A stretch of DNA of 64,000 nt from MnTg04 sp964568075 (GTDB lineage: Bacteria; Pseudomonadota; Gammaproteobacteria; Steroidobacterales; MnTg04): contig CAZMOM010000001.1 in NCBI GenBank assembly GCA_964568075.1, forward strand, positions 124,001 to 188,000, in the 5' to 3' direction. Under the pieces are notes generated by a model. It ran no database searches. It saw only the letters and a list, made by a program, of their open reading frames with translations, and was not told where the DNA came from. Within the stretch, counting starts at the first letter, position 1; each line of letters opens with the position of its first letter. Below, one piece after another: positions 43,274 through 50,857 of this stretch. Position numbers and translations under genes: made by a program.

Positions 43274-44224
43274 TCACCTCGGGCTTTGCGCGGTCGTCAG
43301 GATATAAACCACATAGATCGCCACCAGGAGCCCGCCCTCCCATCGCTCAAGCTGGCGGCGGGTCGCTACCAGCGGCACCAGAATAAGAGTCATCGCCAAC
43401 ATCACACCCAGATCGATCCAGGCGACCGCCCCCATCATCAGTGGCCTGATCATCGCGCTGACACCGACAACAACCAAAATATTGAAAATATTCGAACCAA
43501 CGGCATTGCCGATGGCAATATCGCTGTGTCGCCGGTATGAGGCCAGCATGGCCGTGGCAAGTTCAGGCAGGCTGGTACCCAGGGCAATAATCGTTAGCCC
43601 AATGACAGCGGGATCAATATTGACGCTTTCAGCCAGGCGGACGGCATTATCTACCAGCAAGGAACCTCCAAAGATCAGGAGAGTCATGCCGATCGCAACC
43701 AACAGGACTTCTTTCCACCATGCCAGCAGATTGTCCCGGACGAATTCTCCGAACTCCTCCTGTATTTTTTTTTGCTCCCGCCGCGATGAATAGATCGAAA
43801 AACCGATATAGCCGGCAATACCGAACATAAGAAGAATTCCGTCACCCTTGGAAATCAAGCCGTCAGCCAGCAGGGCGATCAATAATAAACTACAGGCAAT
43901 CATGACCGGAATATCGAGCCGGACGATCTGTGACTGAATATTGATAGGCCTGACGATCGCTGCTGCGCCCAGTACCAGCGCGATGTTGCAAACGTTGGAG
44001 CCAATCGCACTGCCAATCGCCAGGCTGCCGAATCCCTTCATGGCCGCGTCAACGCCGATCATCAATTCAGGGCTGCTAGTGCCAAATGCCACAATCGTCA
44101 GCCCGGCGACCAGCGGTGTCACTCCAAGCCGCAATCCGATCGATACGGATCCACGAACAAGAAAATCGGCACCGACCAGCAGCAATAAAAGCCCAACCGA
44201 AATAAAGAAAAATAGACTGATCAC
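43274..44224 (-). CDS. Calcium/sodium antiporter (CaCA family, YrbG-like)
   Basis: 316 residues, about ten transmembrane helices in two halves. Each half has the alpha-repeat: FGTSSPELMIGVDAAMKG with IGSAIGSNVCNIALVLGA, and LGTSLPELATAMLASYRR with GNAVGSNIFNILVVVG. The acidic PEL residues and GSN turns form the cation site. Expected function: exchange of cytoplasmic Ca2+ for Na+ (or K+/H+). Single gene. Confidence 0.95.
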   Translation of the reverse strand: MISLFFFISVGLLLLLVGADFLVRGSVSIGLRLGVTPLVAGLTIVAFGTSSPELMIGVDAAMKGFGSLAIGSAIGSNVCNIALVLGAAAIVRPINIQSQIVRLDIPVMIACSLLLIALLADGLISKGDGILLMFGIAGYIGFSIYSSRREQKKIQEEFGEFVRDNLLAWWKEVLLVAIGMTLLIFGGSLLVDNAVRLAESVNIDPAVIGLTIIALGTSLPELATAMLASYRRHSDIAIGNAVGSNIFNILVVVGVSAMIRPLMMGAVAWIDLGVMLAMTLILVPLVATRRQLERWEGGLLVAIYVVYILTTAQSPR

Positions 44225-44355
44225 CGAAGTGGCACCCTAAATGTCATGGACCGCTCTGACTTCGCCACGATGCCGGACCTGGAGGGCAACACGACATTTT
44301 TTCATGAATGGATTTTAGCATGCCGTCTTCGGCGAAACGGCCGCTGATCGCCCCC

Positions 44356-44751
44356 CTATCGGTGCCGTCTTTTCTCGATGCCCATTAGCGCCAAGAGGTA
44401 GGCTGCGCAGATAACGATTAACGCTAATCCGCCCCAGAACGAAATCGGCAACAAATAACTGGCGTTACTTGCGTCTGTCGCGATCAGGTAAATCCCCTCA
44501 TCGAGCATCATCCCGATACCTGCTCCGAACAGCCTCGCCAGCCATACGCCGGTCCTGCCCGCCGGTTTCAATATAATCAATGGCAAAACAAATACGATCG
44601 TAATGACCAGCCCGGCGAACAGATGATGAATGTTATATCCGGCGATATAAAAATCCGACTCCGGCGAGATAAAAAGCAGGGTTCGCAGTAATACGAACGT
44701 AAACAGCATACCGGCTATTATGTTTTTTCCGGTTCTAACGCCGCCGATCAT
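44356..44751 (-). CDS. Small integral membrane protein, unknown
   Basis: 131 residues, four predicted helices. Charged or polar residues inside helices stand out: YIAGYNIHHLFAGLVITIVF has a His pair, and FGAGIGMMLDEGIYLIATDA has a DE pair; both patterns recur in an uncharacterised group of small bacterial membrane proteins and might bind a metal. It is not DoxX-like. Not obviously in an operon with its neighbours. Confidence 0.7.
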   Translation of the reverse strand: MIGGVRTGKNIIAGMLFTFVLLRTLLFISPESDFYIAGYNIHHLFAGLVITIVFVLPLIILKPAGRTGVWLARLFGAGIGMMLDEGIYLIATDASNASYLLPISFWGGLALIVICAAYLLALMGIEKRRHR

Positions 44752-44795
44752 TCATTATCCCGGGGAATGACTTCTGATTGCATCCCGGCGGTCGC

Positions 44796-46379
44796 TCATT
44801 CCAATTCCATGCCAAGCGCAGAAAAAACCGCCGCGTATATCTCAATAGCGTCCCATAAATTCTGTACTCGCAAATTTTCGTTTGGACTGTGCTGGTTATT
44901 GTCGTGGTTCGCCACGGGTAACATTACGATAGGCACGTCTAGTGTCTGCTGAATGTCGTGCAACGGTAAGCTGCCGCCCATCGTTGGTACCCGAACTACC
45001 TTCCCATCTCGTGCCCGCATCAGAATGGTGCTCAACGCAGTTGCCCGCGGGTCGCTCATGTCCATCCAGACCGCCGGATAACCGTGATCGCTCCATTCCA
45101 GGAGCGCAATTTTCTCGTGCTGCCTGAGCGTCTCGACATCCGGCGCGGTACTAACGAGGGTATATCCTTGTTTGCGAATATGCTGTTCAACCAGCACCCG
45201 GACCATTTCCGGTGTCAGGTCCGGTACCAGCCGAAAGCCGACGGATGCCTTCGCCTGATCGACTATTGCGTTGCGCGCCCTTTTTCCGGTGCCGCCGGCG
45301 CTGATGCCGCGTACATTGATTGCGGGATTCATAATCAGCCGTTCGAGCCGCTGACCGCTACCTTCGGTCCAGCCGAGACCAAACTCGTTTCTCAGCATTT
45401 TTTCAACGCGGGGTGCGGCTTCGATCGCCCTTAATGCGTCCTCGCTCGGTGGCAGAACAGACTCAGCGAATCCTTCGACCAGGATTGTGCCATCCGGCGC
45501 ACGCATGCTCGTCAGTAAATTCGCCAGCAGCATGATCGGGTTGGGTGCCCAATTACCGTAGTGTCCGCTGTGCAACTGTCTAACCGGACCGTAAAGAGTA
45601 ATGTCCACGCCGGTCATGCCGCGTACGCCAAAACTGATCAGTTGCTGACGTGTCTGGTGCACCGGACCGTCACAGAAAAGCCAGAGATCCGCATCCAGGA
45701 CGTCCGCATGCTGCGCGATCATGTGCTTTAGATGCGGTGAACCTGCCTCTTCCTCTCCGTCCAAAAAAAACCGGAGATTGATCGACATCGGTATTTGTGC
45801 AGCTTTCAACGCATCGATGGCGCTAAGGATACCGATTATAGGGGCTTTATCATCGCCGGCGGAGCGCGCATACAATCTCCATTCACCCGGAATCCTGTCT
45901 GGCAGATTGTCCATTTCTACCGTGGCCGCACCATCTTCCAGCCTTCCCTTGCGCAACACCGGTTGCCAGGGATCCGACATCCACAACTCCCGCTGGACCG
46001 GTTGACCGTCATAATGAGCATAAATAAGTACGGTGTATTTTGCGCCATTATCGAGTGCGCCATAAATTGCCGGCGGACTACCGGGTGTCTCCAGTAAGCT
46101 GGCGGCGATCCCACGCCGACTCATCATTTTCAGAATAAAATTTGCGTTGCGACGCATATCGTCATGATCCGCTGCGACATTACGAATCGCGAGCAGGTCT
46201 GCGAACTCGCTGATAATTTCCGGCTGATTTTCAAGCGTAAATGCCCGCGCCGCGGACACGGCGTTATCGACGATCAAAGCAGTGTCTTGGGCCGCGACCA
46301 TGGCCTGTAAAGCAAAATACAGCAGCGTGCTAAGCAGAAAGCGCCTTACATTCGCGATAACGAAAACAGGTCGTTTCAT
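44796..46379 (-). CDS. M20-family metallopeptidase, secreted
   Basis: 527 residues with a signal peptide (RRFLLSTLLYFALQAMVAAQ). M20 zinc sites: YAHYDGQPV (His and catalytic Asp), SAGDDKAPI (bridging Asp), LDGEEEAGSP (general base and ligand Glu), and a late His. The dimerisation domain lies in the middle. Likely a periplasmic di-/aminopeptidase or amidohydrolase. Its first 50 bases overlap the end of tag, although its signal peptide needs that start, so translation is probably coupled. Confidence 0.92.
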   Translation of the reverse strand: MKRPVFVIANVRRFLLSTLLYFALQAMVAAQDTALIVDNAVSAARAFTLENQPEIISEFADLLAIRNVAADHDDMRRNANFILKMMSRRGIAASLLETPGSPPAIYGALDNGAKYTVLIYAHYDGQPVQRELWMSDPWQPVLRKGRLEDGAATVEMDNLPDRIPGEWRLYARSAGDDKAPIIGILSAIDALKAAQIPMSINLRFFLDGEEEAGSPHLKHMIAQHADVLDADLWLFCDGPVHQTRQQLISFGVRGMTGVDITLYGPVRQLHSGHYGNWAPNPIMLLANLLTSMRAPDGTILVEGFAESVLPPSEDALRAIEAAPRVEKMLRNEFGLGWTEGSGQRLERLIMNPAINVRGISAGGTGKRARNAIVDQAKASVGFRLVPDLTPEMVRVLVEQHIRKQGYTLVSTAPDVETLRQHEKIALLEWSDHGYPAVWMDMSDPRATALSTILMRARDGKVVRVPTMGGSLPLHDIQQTLDVPIVMLPVANHDNNQHSPNENLRVQNLWDAIEIYAAVFSALGMELE

Positions 46380-46920
46380 GATCGTTTACCATTCCTATGG
46401 CCTGCATGTGTGCATAAATAATCGTGCTCCCGACAAATTTGAAGCCACGTTTTTTCAGGTCTTTGGATAGCAGATCCGACACCTCGGACGTGGCTGGCAA
46501 CTGATCCATAGATTTCCATCGATTCTGGATTGGTTTACCACCTACAAACTGCCAGATAAAATCATCAAATTCGCCAAATTCCTTTTGTACTTCAAGAAAC
46601 GCTTTCGCGTTGGTGACTGCTGAATTAACCTTCAGACGATTTCTGATGATTGCAGGATTGCATAGCAGCTTTTCGATTCTTGTCTCCCGGTAGCGGGCCA
46701 CTTTGACCGGGTCGAAGTTGTCGAATGCTTTCCGGTAACCGCCCCTTTTTTTCAGAATCGTCTCCCAACTCAGGCCCGCCTGCGCTCCCTCCAGAATCAG
46801 AAACTCGAAATGCAGTCGGTCGTCATGGACTGGAACCCCCCACTCCTGGTCGTGATAGGAACGGAAAATTTCCTTGCCGGCCCACTGGCATCTCGATTTC
46901 GATTGGGTTATTGCGGACAT
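46330..46920 (-). CDS. tag: DNA-3-methyladenine glycosylase I
   Basis: 196 residues. Excises 3-methyladenine. The zinc ligands of Tag are visible: Cys of SRCQWAG and His of SYHDQEWGVP near the N-terminus, and the His and Cys of MVNDHETTCFRYRE at the C-terminus. The helix-hairpin region LILEGAQAGLSWETILKKR and the Glu in that segment fit the family. Convergent with nothing; same strand as the Cys-rich peptide gene upstream but separated from it by a terminator. Confidence 0.95.
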   Translation of the reverse strand: MSAITQSKSRCQWAGKEIFRSYHDQEWGVPVHDDRLHFEFLILEGAQAGLSWETILKKRGGYRKAFDNFDPVKVARYRETRIEKLLCNPAIIRNRLKVNSAVTNAKAFLEVQKEFGEFDDFIWQFVGGKPIQNRWKSMDQLPATSEVSDLLSKDLKKRGFKFVGSTIIYAHMQAIGMVNDHETTCFRYRECKALSA

Positions 46921-47030
46921 AGGAACTCGCTTTTTTTGGCCGGCGCTTTATTGGCGCCGACTGCGCATAGAGTAGTCGCACCGGCCCGCTCCGCGCCAGT
47001 CCGATTTTGATATTTTTCGTTCATGAATCG

Positions 47031-47060
47031 ACAAAAAAAGGCCCGCTTTCGCGGGCCTTA
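47031..47060 (-). terminator. Rho-independent terminator of the Cys-rich peptide gene
   Basis: AAGGCCCGC-TTTC-GCGGGCCTT (47038-47059): a perfect 9-bp stem with a 4-nt loop, followed on the minus strand by seven Ts. It lies 55 bp after the stop of the 47115-47477 gene and separates it from tag. Confidence 0.92.
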
Positions 47061-47114
47061 CCGAATTCAAATGAATTCGTGGCTGGTATTACGATTACAT
47101 CCGAGCGGATCGTC

Positions 47115-47477
47115 TCATTTGTCCTCGCCACACTTGCCTTCACCGCATTTTCCCTCTTCGCCTTTAGCGTCGCCTTTATCCTCGCCGCAGCTTCCTTCGG
47201 CGCCTTTATCCTCGCCGCAGCTTCCTTCGGCGCCTTTATCCTCGCCACACTTACCTTCGGCGCCTTTATCCTCGCCACACTTACCTTCGGCGCCTTTATC
47301 CTCGCCACACTTACCTTCTTCGCCTTTACCTTCACCGATATCGGCAGTCATGTAGCCAGAGCTCAGTGAGCTAGCCATGAACGGGCTGCTGTCAGCACTC
47401 GCGGTGCTTGCAAATGCAAATGAGGACGCCAGCGCGACGCCAACGGCAATTGCCAGAGGTTTCTTTAATTCAGACAT
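47115..47477 (-). CDS. HvfA/bufferin-like Cys-rich RiPP metallophore precursor (EGKCG repeats)
   Basis: 120 residues. A signal peptide (KPLAIAVGVALASSFAFAST ending SASA) leads to a low-complexity mature part in which GAEGKCGEDK repeats with an exact 10-residue period. Seven Cys (57, 67, 77, 87, 97, 111, 116) all sit in EGKCG or EGSCG. This is the pattern of HvfA/bufferin peptides, whose EGKCG cysteines are converted to copper-binding oxazolone-thioamide groups by a DUF692 (MNIO) enzyme with a DUF2063 partner. Neither is encoded in this window. AAGGAG precedes ATG 47477. Ser replaces Lys in two motifs. Copper buffering is inferred from the family. Confidence 0.85.
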   Translation of the reverse strand: MSELKKPLAIAVGVALASSFAFASTASADSSPFMASSLSSGYMTADIGEGKGEEGKCGEDKGAEGKCGEDKGAEGKCGEDKGAEGSCGEDKGAEGSCGEDKGDAKGEEGKCGEGKCGEDK

Positions 47478-47824
47478 GATGCAGGTCTCCTTTGAATATC
47501 CCTAAGGATTTAACGGCCTTTTGGCCACTTATTATCTGCTCCGACAATATTGTCGAGGCGGGTTGAAATTAGCATAGACTCCAGTTCCTGATGCCGCCAC
47601 TGTCTCGATTTTGCGACAAGCAGAGACTATTGGCGGCCAAGTGGTCTTACCCAACATTCGGTTCTGTATCGCAGCAAACAAGCGAAATCAAGCTGTCTAA
47701 GGCAATCGCCGATTATTGCATATAGGAACCGTTGGCCTTATCTATGCCTCCATTTTACAAACGCCCTGACGGGCTTACTCAACAAGACAGGGGGAACACG
47801 AAAAAAATTACAGGGAAAACGCGA
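47478..47824. other. 347-bp intergenic region upstream of the EGKCG peptide gene
   Basis: Leader and promoter region of the 47115-47477 gene. It holds an AAGGAG ribosome site near 47486, a small TGGCCAAAAGGCC palindrome (47516-47528), the perfect palindrome described separately at 47542-47555, and about 250 bp up to the anti-sigma stop in which I see no gene. GCGACAAGCAGAGACTATTGG near 47611 loosely resembles the dispersed GCTTTCGGCC repeats but is too degraded to call. Confidence 0.6.
47542..47555. promoter_or_regulatory. Perfect 14-bp palindrome upstream of the EGKCG peptide gene
   Basis: CGACAATATTGTCG, 65-78 nt before the start codon, where an operator or promoter would be expected. The identity of a binding protein is unknown. 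The nearby sigma/anti-sigma pair is a candidate regulator of the gene but would not recognise a palindrome. Confidence 0.4.
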
Positions 47825-48514
47825 TTAAATGTCCCAGCGAACCGACTCGCTTATGGTCCCGGACACAACTTCGAGATCACTCTCCTCACCTGCAATGACA
47901 GCGATGCTGCCTGACGATGCCGGCAATATCGTTCCGTAAAATCCTCCCTCGGAAAAATCAGTCGGCGACTCAACATACACATTCGGGAGAATCATCACCG
48001 TTACCGGGCCGGTTTCACCCTGGACAACCAAATGTGGCACCAACTGACCGCGAAACAGGCAAGTTCGGGCATAGGACACCAGCGTGTCATTACTATCCAT
48101 CCGCGTACCGGACCTGCGCAAAACTGTAGCCAGTCTTTGGCCCGGGACCGCCTGATCGGTAGATATCAGCGCCGCCCGCTCGTGATAGATATGCGCGATC
48201 AAGTCCTGCTCGAGATCGCCATGCGGAGCACTGTTCCAGGTGACGAGCGCCAATCCGAGGCCAAGCATGAGACTGGCCGCCATCCCGATCCACATCGTTT
48301 TTGCCTGGTCCGGGCTTTGTTCCGGCGCCGCGTATGGATTGCCGTCTTCAGCTGGCAACGGCACCTGCATGGCCCGCAGCAGACGCCGATCAAGATCCCG
48401 GATACGATCTGCAAATGCCGCACAGGAACTGCAGACATGCTGATGATCCAGGAAATCGGCATCCTGCCGATTCGGGTCAGCGCCGCATAATCGTCTGTAT
48501 TCAAGGCAATCCAT
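47825..48514 (-). CDS. Anti-sigma factor with zinc-binding N-terminus (DUF3379-like)
   Basis: 229 residues. The N-terminus has a zinc-type anti-sigma pattern (CLEYRRLCGADP, then HQHVCSSCAAFADR: H-x3-C-x2-C). One transmembrane helix follows (TMWIGMAASLMLGLGLALVT, about residues 70-90), then a periplasmic beta-rich domain (LVPHLVVQGETGPVTVMILP). This is the DUF3379 layout. Start ATG 48514 overlaps the sigma stop by one base (TAATG), so they are a translationally coupled pair. Confidence 0.88.
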   Translation of the reverse strand: MDCLEYRRLCGADPNRQDADFLDHQHVCSSCAAFADRIRDLDRRLLRAMQVPLPAEDGNPYAAPEQSPDQAKTMWIGMAASLMLGLGLALVTWNSAPHGDLEQDLIAHIYHERAALISTDQAVPGQRLATVLRRSGTRMDSNDTLVSYARTCLFRGQLVPHLVVQGETGPVTVMILPNVYVESPTDFSEGGFYGTILPASSGSIAVIAGEESDLEVVSGTISESVRWDI

Positions 48515-49029
48515 TACTCTTTACTCTCGTCTTCAAAGCCTTTCATTAGCATCTTGCGGGCCCGATACAGTCTGGTCAGTACCGCGCCCTGTTTAATTTC
48601 CATCAGCCCGGCTATCTCTTCCGTGCTGAATCCCATCAGAACCTGCAAAATCAGCGGTTCACGATAATCAGGATCGAGCCGGCTTATCGCTTCCCTGAGG
48701 TCCGCCAGGTCCGTGTCCGGCGTATTCGCAAGCAAACCCTGTTCCGCCGGTGTCAGATCATCAATGTCCCGCGTCGGATGCCGTTTTCGCTCATACATTC
48801 TGGCGTTCTCCCGCCGCAAAATGGTTATCAGCCAGTAGCGGGCCGCCGATTCGTCTCTGAGGCTGTCGAAAGAACGCCATGCCCTCAGCAGAGTCTCCTG
48901 AACCAGATCCTGGGCAACCGAATGATCGCGGCAAAGCCAGAAAGCAAATCGGAACAGATCCCCCTCGTGGGTTCGGGTCATGCTCTCGAATCGGCGGTGC
49001 CGGGATTCCTCGGTTTTTTCCTGCTTCAT
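48514..49029 (-). CDS. ECF-type RNA polymerase sigma factor
   Basis: 171 residues. Region 2: FAFWLCRDHSVAQDLVQETL then LRAWRSFDSL and RYWLITILRRENARMYER. Region 4: RLDPDYREPLILQVLMGFST with HTH EEIAGLMEIKQGAVLTRLYR. Paired with the zinc anti-sigma downstream. It is the nearest regulator to the EGKCG peptide gene, which lies two genes downstream on the same strand. A target promoter cannot be assigned by eye. Confidence 0.93.
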   Translation of the reverse strand: MKQEKTEESRHRRFESMTRTHEGDLFRFAFWLCRDHSVAQDLVQETLLRAWRSFDSLRDESAARYWLITILRRENARMYERKRHPTRDIDDLTPAEQGLLANTPDTDLADLREAISRLDPDYREPLILQVLMGFSTEEIAGLMEIKQGAVLTRLYRARKMLMKGFEDESKE

Positions 49030-49145
49030 ATAATTAGACCGGGTGGGTTTATTGATTATTACCGGGGTTTTTGACTTATGTTTTGGACAGGCCGCCCGTT
49101 TCGGGCGAAAATCTACCCTATATCGTGACGAGCAAGGAATCCAGC

Positions 49146-50165
49146 ATGCTAAGTACTGCGAGAGGCCGATTCCCCGCTACCCGGATGAGACGGATGCGGC
49201 GAGATGATTTCGGCCGCCGGCTAATGCGTGAGTGTTCATTGAGTTCTGATGACCTGATCTGCCCGCTGTTTATCACCGAAGGAAAAAACCAGCGGCAGGC
49301 GGTACCCTCGATGCCCGACGTGGACCGTCTGAGTATCGATCTGGCGGTCAAAAAGAGCCAGGAACTGGCTGCTCTCGGTGTACCGGCGGTTGTTTTGTTC
49401 CCGGTCATCGAAAGCGCCGGCAAGAGCCTCGACGGCAGGGAGGCATACAACCCGGGTGGCCTGGTTCAGCGCTGTATCAAGGCGCTGAAAGTCGCTTTAC
49501 CGGAGCTTGGCGTTATTACCGATGTGGCGCTGGATCCCTACACTACGCATGGTCAGGATGGTGTTATCGATGACTACGGTTATGTTCTCAACGATGAGAC
49601 CGTGGAAATCCTGGTGCGCCAGGCCCTGTCGCACGTGGATGCGGGCGCTGATGTCGTATCCCCGTCCGACATGATGGACGGGCGGATCGGTGGGATTCGC
49701 CAGGCGCTCGAGACCAACGGTCACCACACGACGAAGATTCTTGCTTACTCCGCAAAATACGCATCGTCATTTTATGGTCCTTTCCGCGACGCAGTGGGCT
49801 CAGCCAGCAATCTGGCCGGTGGAAACAAATATGCCTACCAGATGGATCCGGCCAACAGCGATGAAGCCCTGCATGAAGTCGCGCTTGACCTGGAAGAGGG
49901 TGCCGACATGGTTATGGTCAAGCCCGGAATGCCTTATCTGGATGTGGTTCGAAGGGTCAAGGACGAGTTTGGCGTGCCGACCTTCGTGTATCAGGTCAGC
50001 GGCGAGTACGCGATGCTAAAAGCGGCGTCCCAGGCCGGCTGGCTTGATGAGAAGGCCGTGGTCATGGAATCGTTGCTCGCGTTCAAAAGAGCTGGCGCCG
50101 ACGGCATTTTGACGTATTATGCCGGCCAGGCGGCGGGCTGGCTCAGTCAGAAATCGATCACGTAA
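49146..50165 (+). CDS. hemB: Delta-aminolevulinic acid dehydratase (porphobilinogen synthase)
   Basis: Condenses two ALA to porphobilinogen. About 339 residues from ATG 49146 (AAGGAA upstream); a TTG at 49071 would add 25 non-family residues. Active-site lysines in ILAYSAKYASSFYGPFRD and MVMVKPGMPYLDVV. The metal loop reads DVALDPYTTHGQDG, without the Cys triad of zinc enzymes, so this is the Mg-dependent type. Divergent from the ECF sigma gene. Confidence 0.96.
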   Translation: MLSTARGRFPATRMRRMRRDDFGRRLMRECSLSSDDLICPLFITEGKNQRQAVPSMPDVDRLSIDLAVKKSQELAALGVPAVVLFPVIESAGKSLDGREAYNPGGLVQRCIKALKVALPELGVITDVALDPYTTHGQDGVIDDYGYVLNDETVEILVRQALSHVDAGADVVSPSDMMDGRIGGIRQALETNGHHTTKILAYSAKYASSFYGPFRDAVGSASNLAGGNKYAYQMDPANSDEALHEVALDLEEGADMVMVKPGMPYLDVVRRVKDEFGVPTFVYQVSGEYAMLKAASQAGWLDEKAVVMESLLAFKRAGADGILTYYAGQAAGWLSQKSIT

Positions 50166-50182
50166 AACCCAGGGGATTCAGG

Positions 50183-50857
50183 ATGGCAAATTACCTGTCG
50201 GGGATATTCGGTTCGTCTCCGGTCGCACCGTTACAGCAACACATGGATATCGCGTACCGCTGCGCCAAGCAACTGATCCCGATGTTCGAAGCAGTGGTCA
50301 AAAGGGATTGGGAAACTGTCGAGAGCTGTCGTCAGCGCATCCGGGACCTGGAAAGCGAAGCCGATGATATGAAGCAGGAAATTCGCTACCACCTGCCGAA
50401 AAGCCTGTTTATGCCGGTGCCCAGGGAAGACCTGCTCGAATTGGTGCTGGTCCAGGACCGGGTCGCCAATCGCGCAAAGGATATTTCGGGGCTGGTCGTA
50501 GGCCGCAAAATGGAGTTGCCCGAACCCATAGCGGAACCTTTCATAAAATTCGTTCGCTGCAGTATCGCCGCGGCCAAACAAGCCCGAAAAAGTGTTCGCG
50601 AGCTCGACGAACTTTTTGAGACCGGTTTTCGCGGCGCGGAAGCCAGGCTGGTCGAGTCAATGGTTGAGGAACTCGACCGACTCGAATCAGAGTCCGATGT
50701 ATTACAGAGCGAGCTGCGTGCCGGGCTGTTCAAGCTTGAGTCAGAGCTGCCACCCGTCGAGGTGATGTTTCTGTACAAGATCATCGACCTGACGGGTGAA
50801 GTTGCCGATTATGCCGAGCGAGTGGGCCGGCGTCTCGAATTGCTGCTGGCGCACTAA
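50183..50857 (+). CDS. DUF47/TIGR00153 PhoU-like protein, Pit accessory
   Basis: 224 residues, almost entirely helical, with PhoU-like bundles: MDIAYRCAKQLIPMFEAVVK, ESCRQRIRDLESEADDMKQE, LVLVQDRVANRAKDISGLVV, LDRLESESDVLQSELRAGLF. Overlaps pit (TAATG), the usual partner; the family (Pfam DUF47) is thought to modulate Pit-type phosphate uptake. Confidence 0.92.
   Translation: MANYLSGIFGSSPVAPLQQHMDIAYRCAKQLIPMFEAVVKRDWETVESCRQRIRDLESEADDMKQEIRYHLPKSLFMPVPREDLLELVLVQDRVANRAKDISGLVVGRKMELPEPIAEPFIKFVRCSIAAAKQARKSVRELDELFETGFRGAEARLVESMVEELDRLESESDVLQSELRAGLFKLESELPPVEVMFLYKIIDLTGEVADYAERVGRRLELLLAH

Noticed and set aside
47120..47330. Regular 30-bp repeats resembling a CRISPR or VNTR
   Set aside because: They encode the in-frame GAEGKCGEDK units of the Cys-rich peptide; no spacers.
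47007..47369. Plus-strand frame encoding a hydrophobic repeat protein (AFILATLTFG units)
   Set aside because: Exact antisense of the EGKCG repeats; no ribosome site or signal; the minus-strand gene has a signal peptide, ribosome site and terminator.
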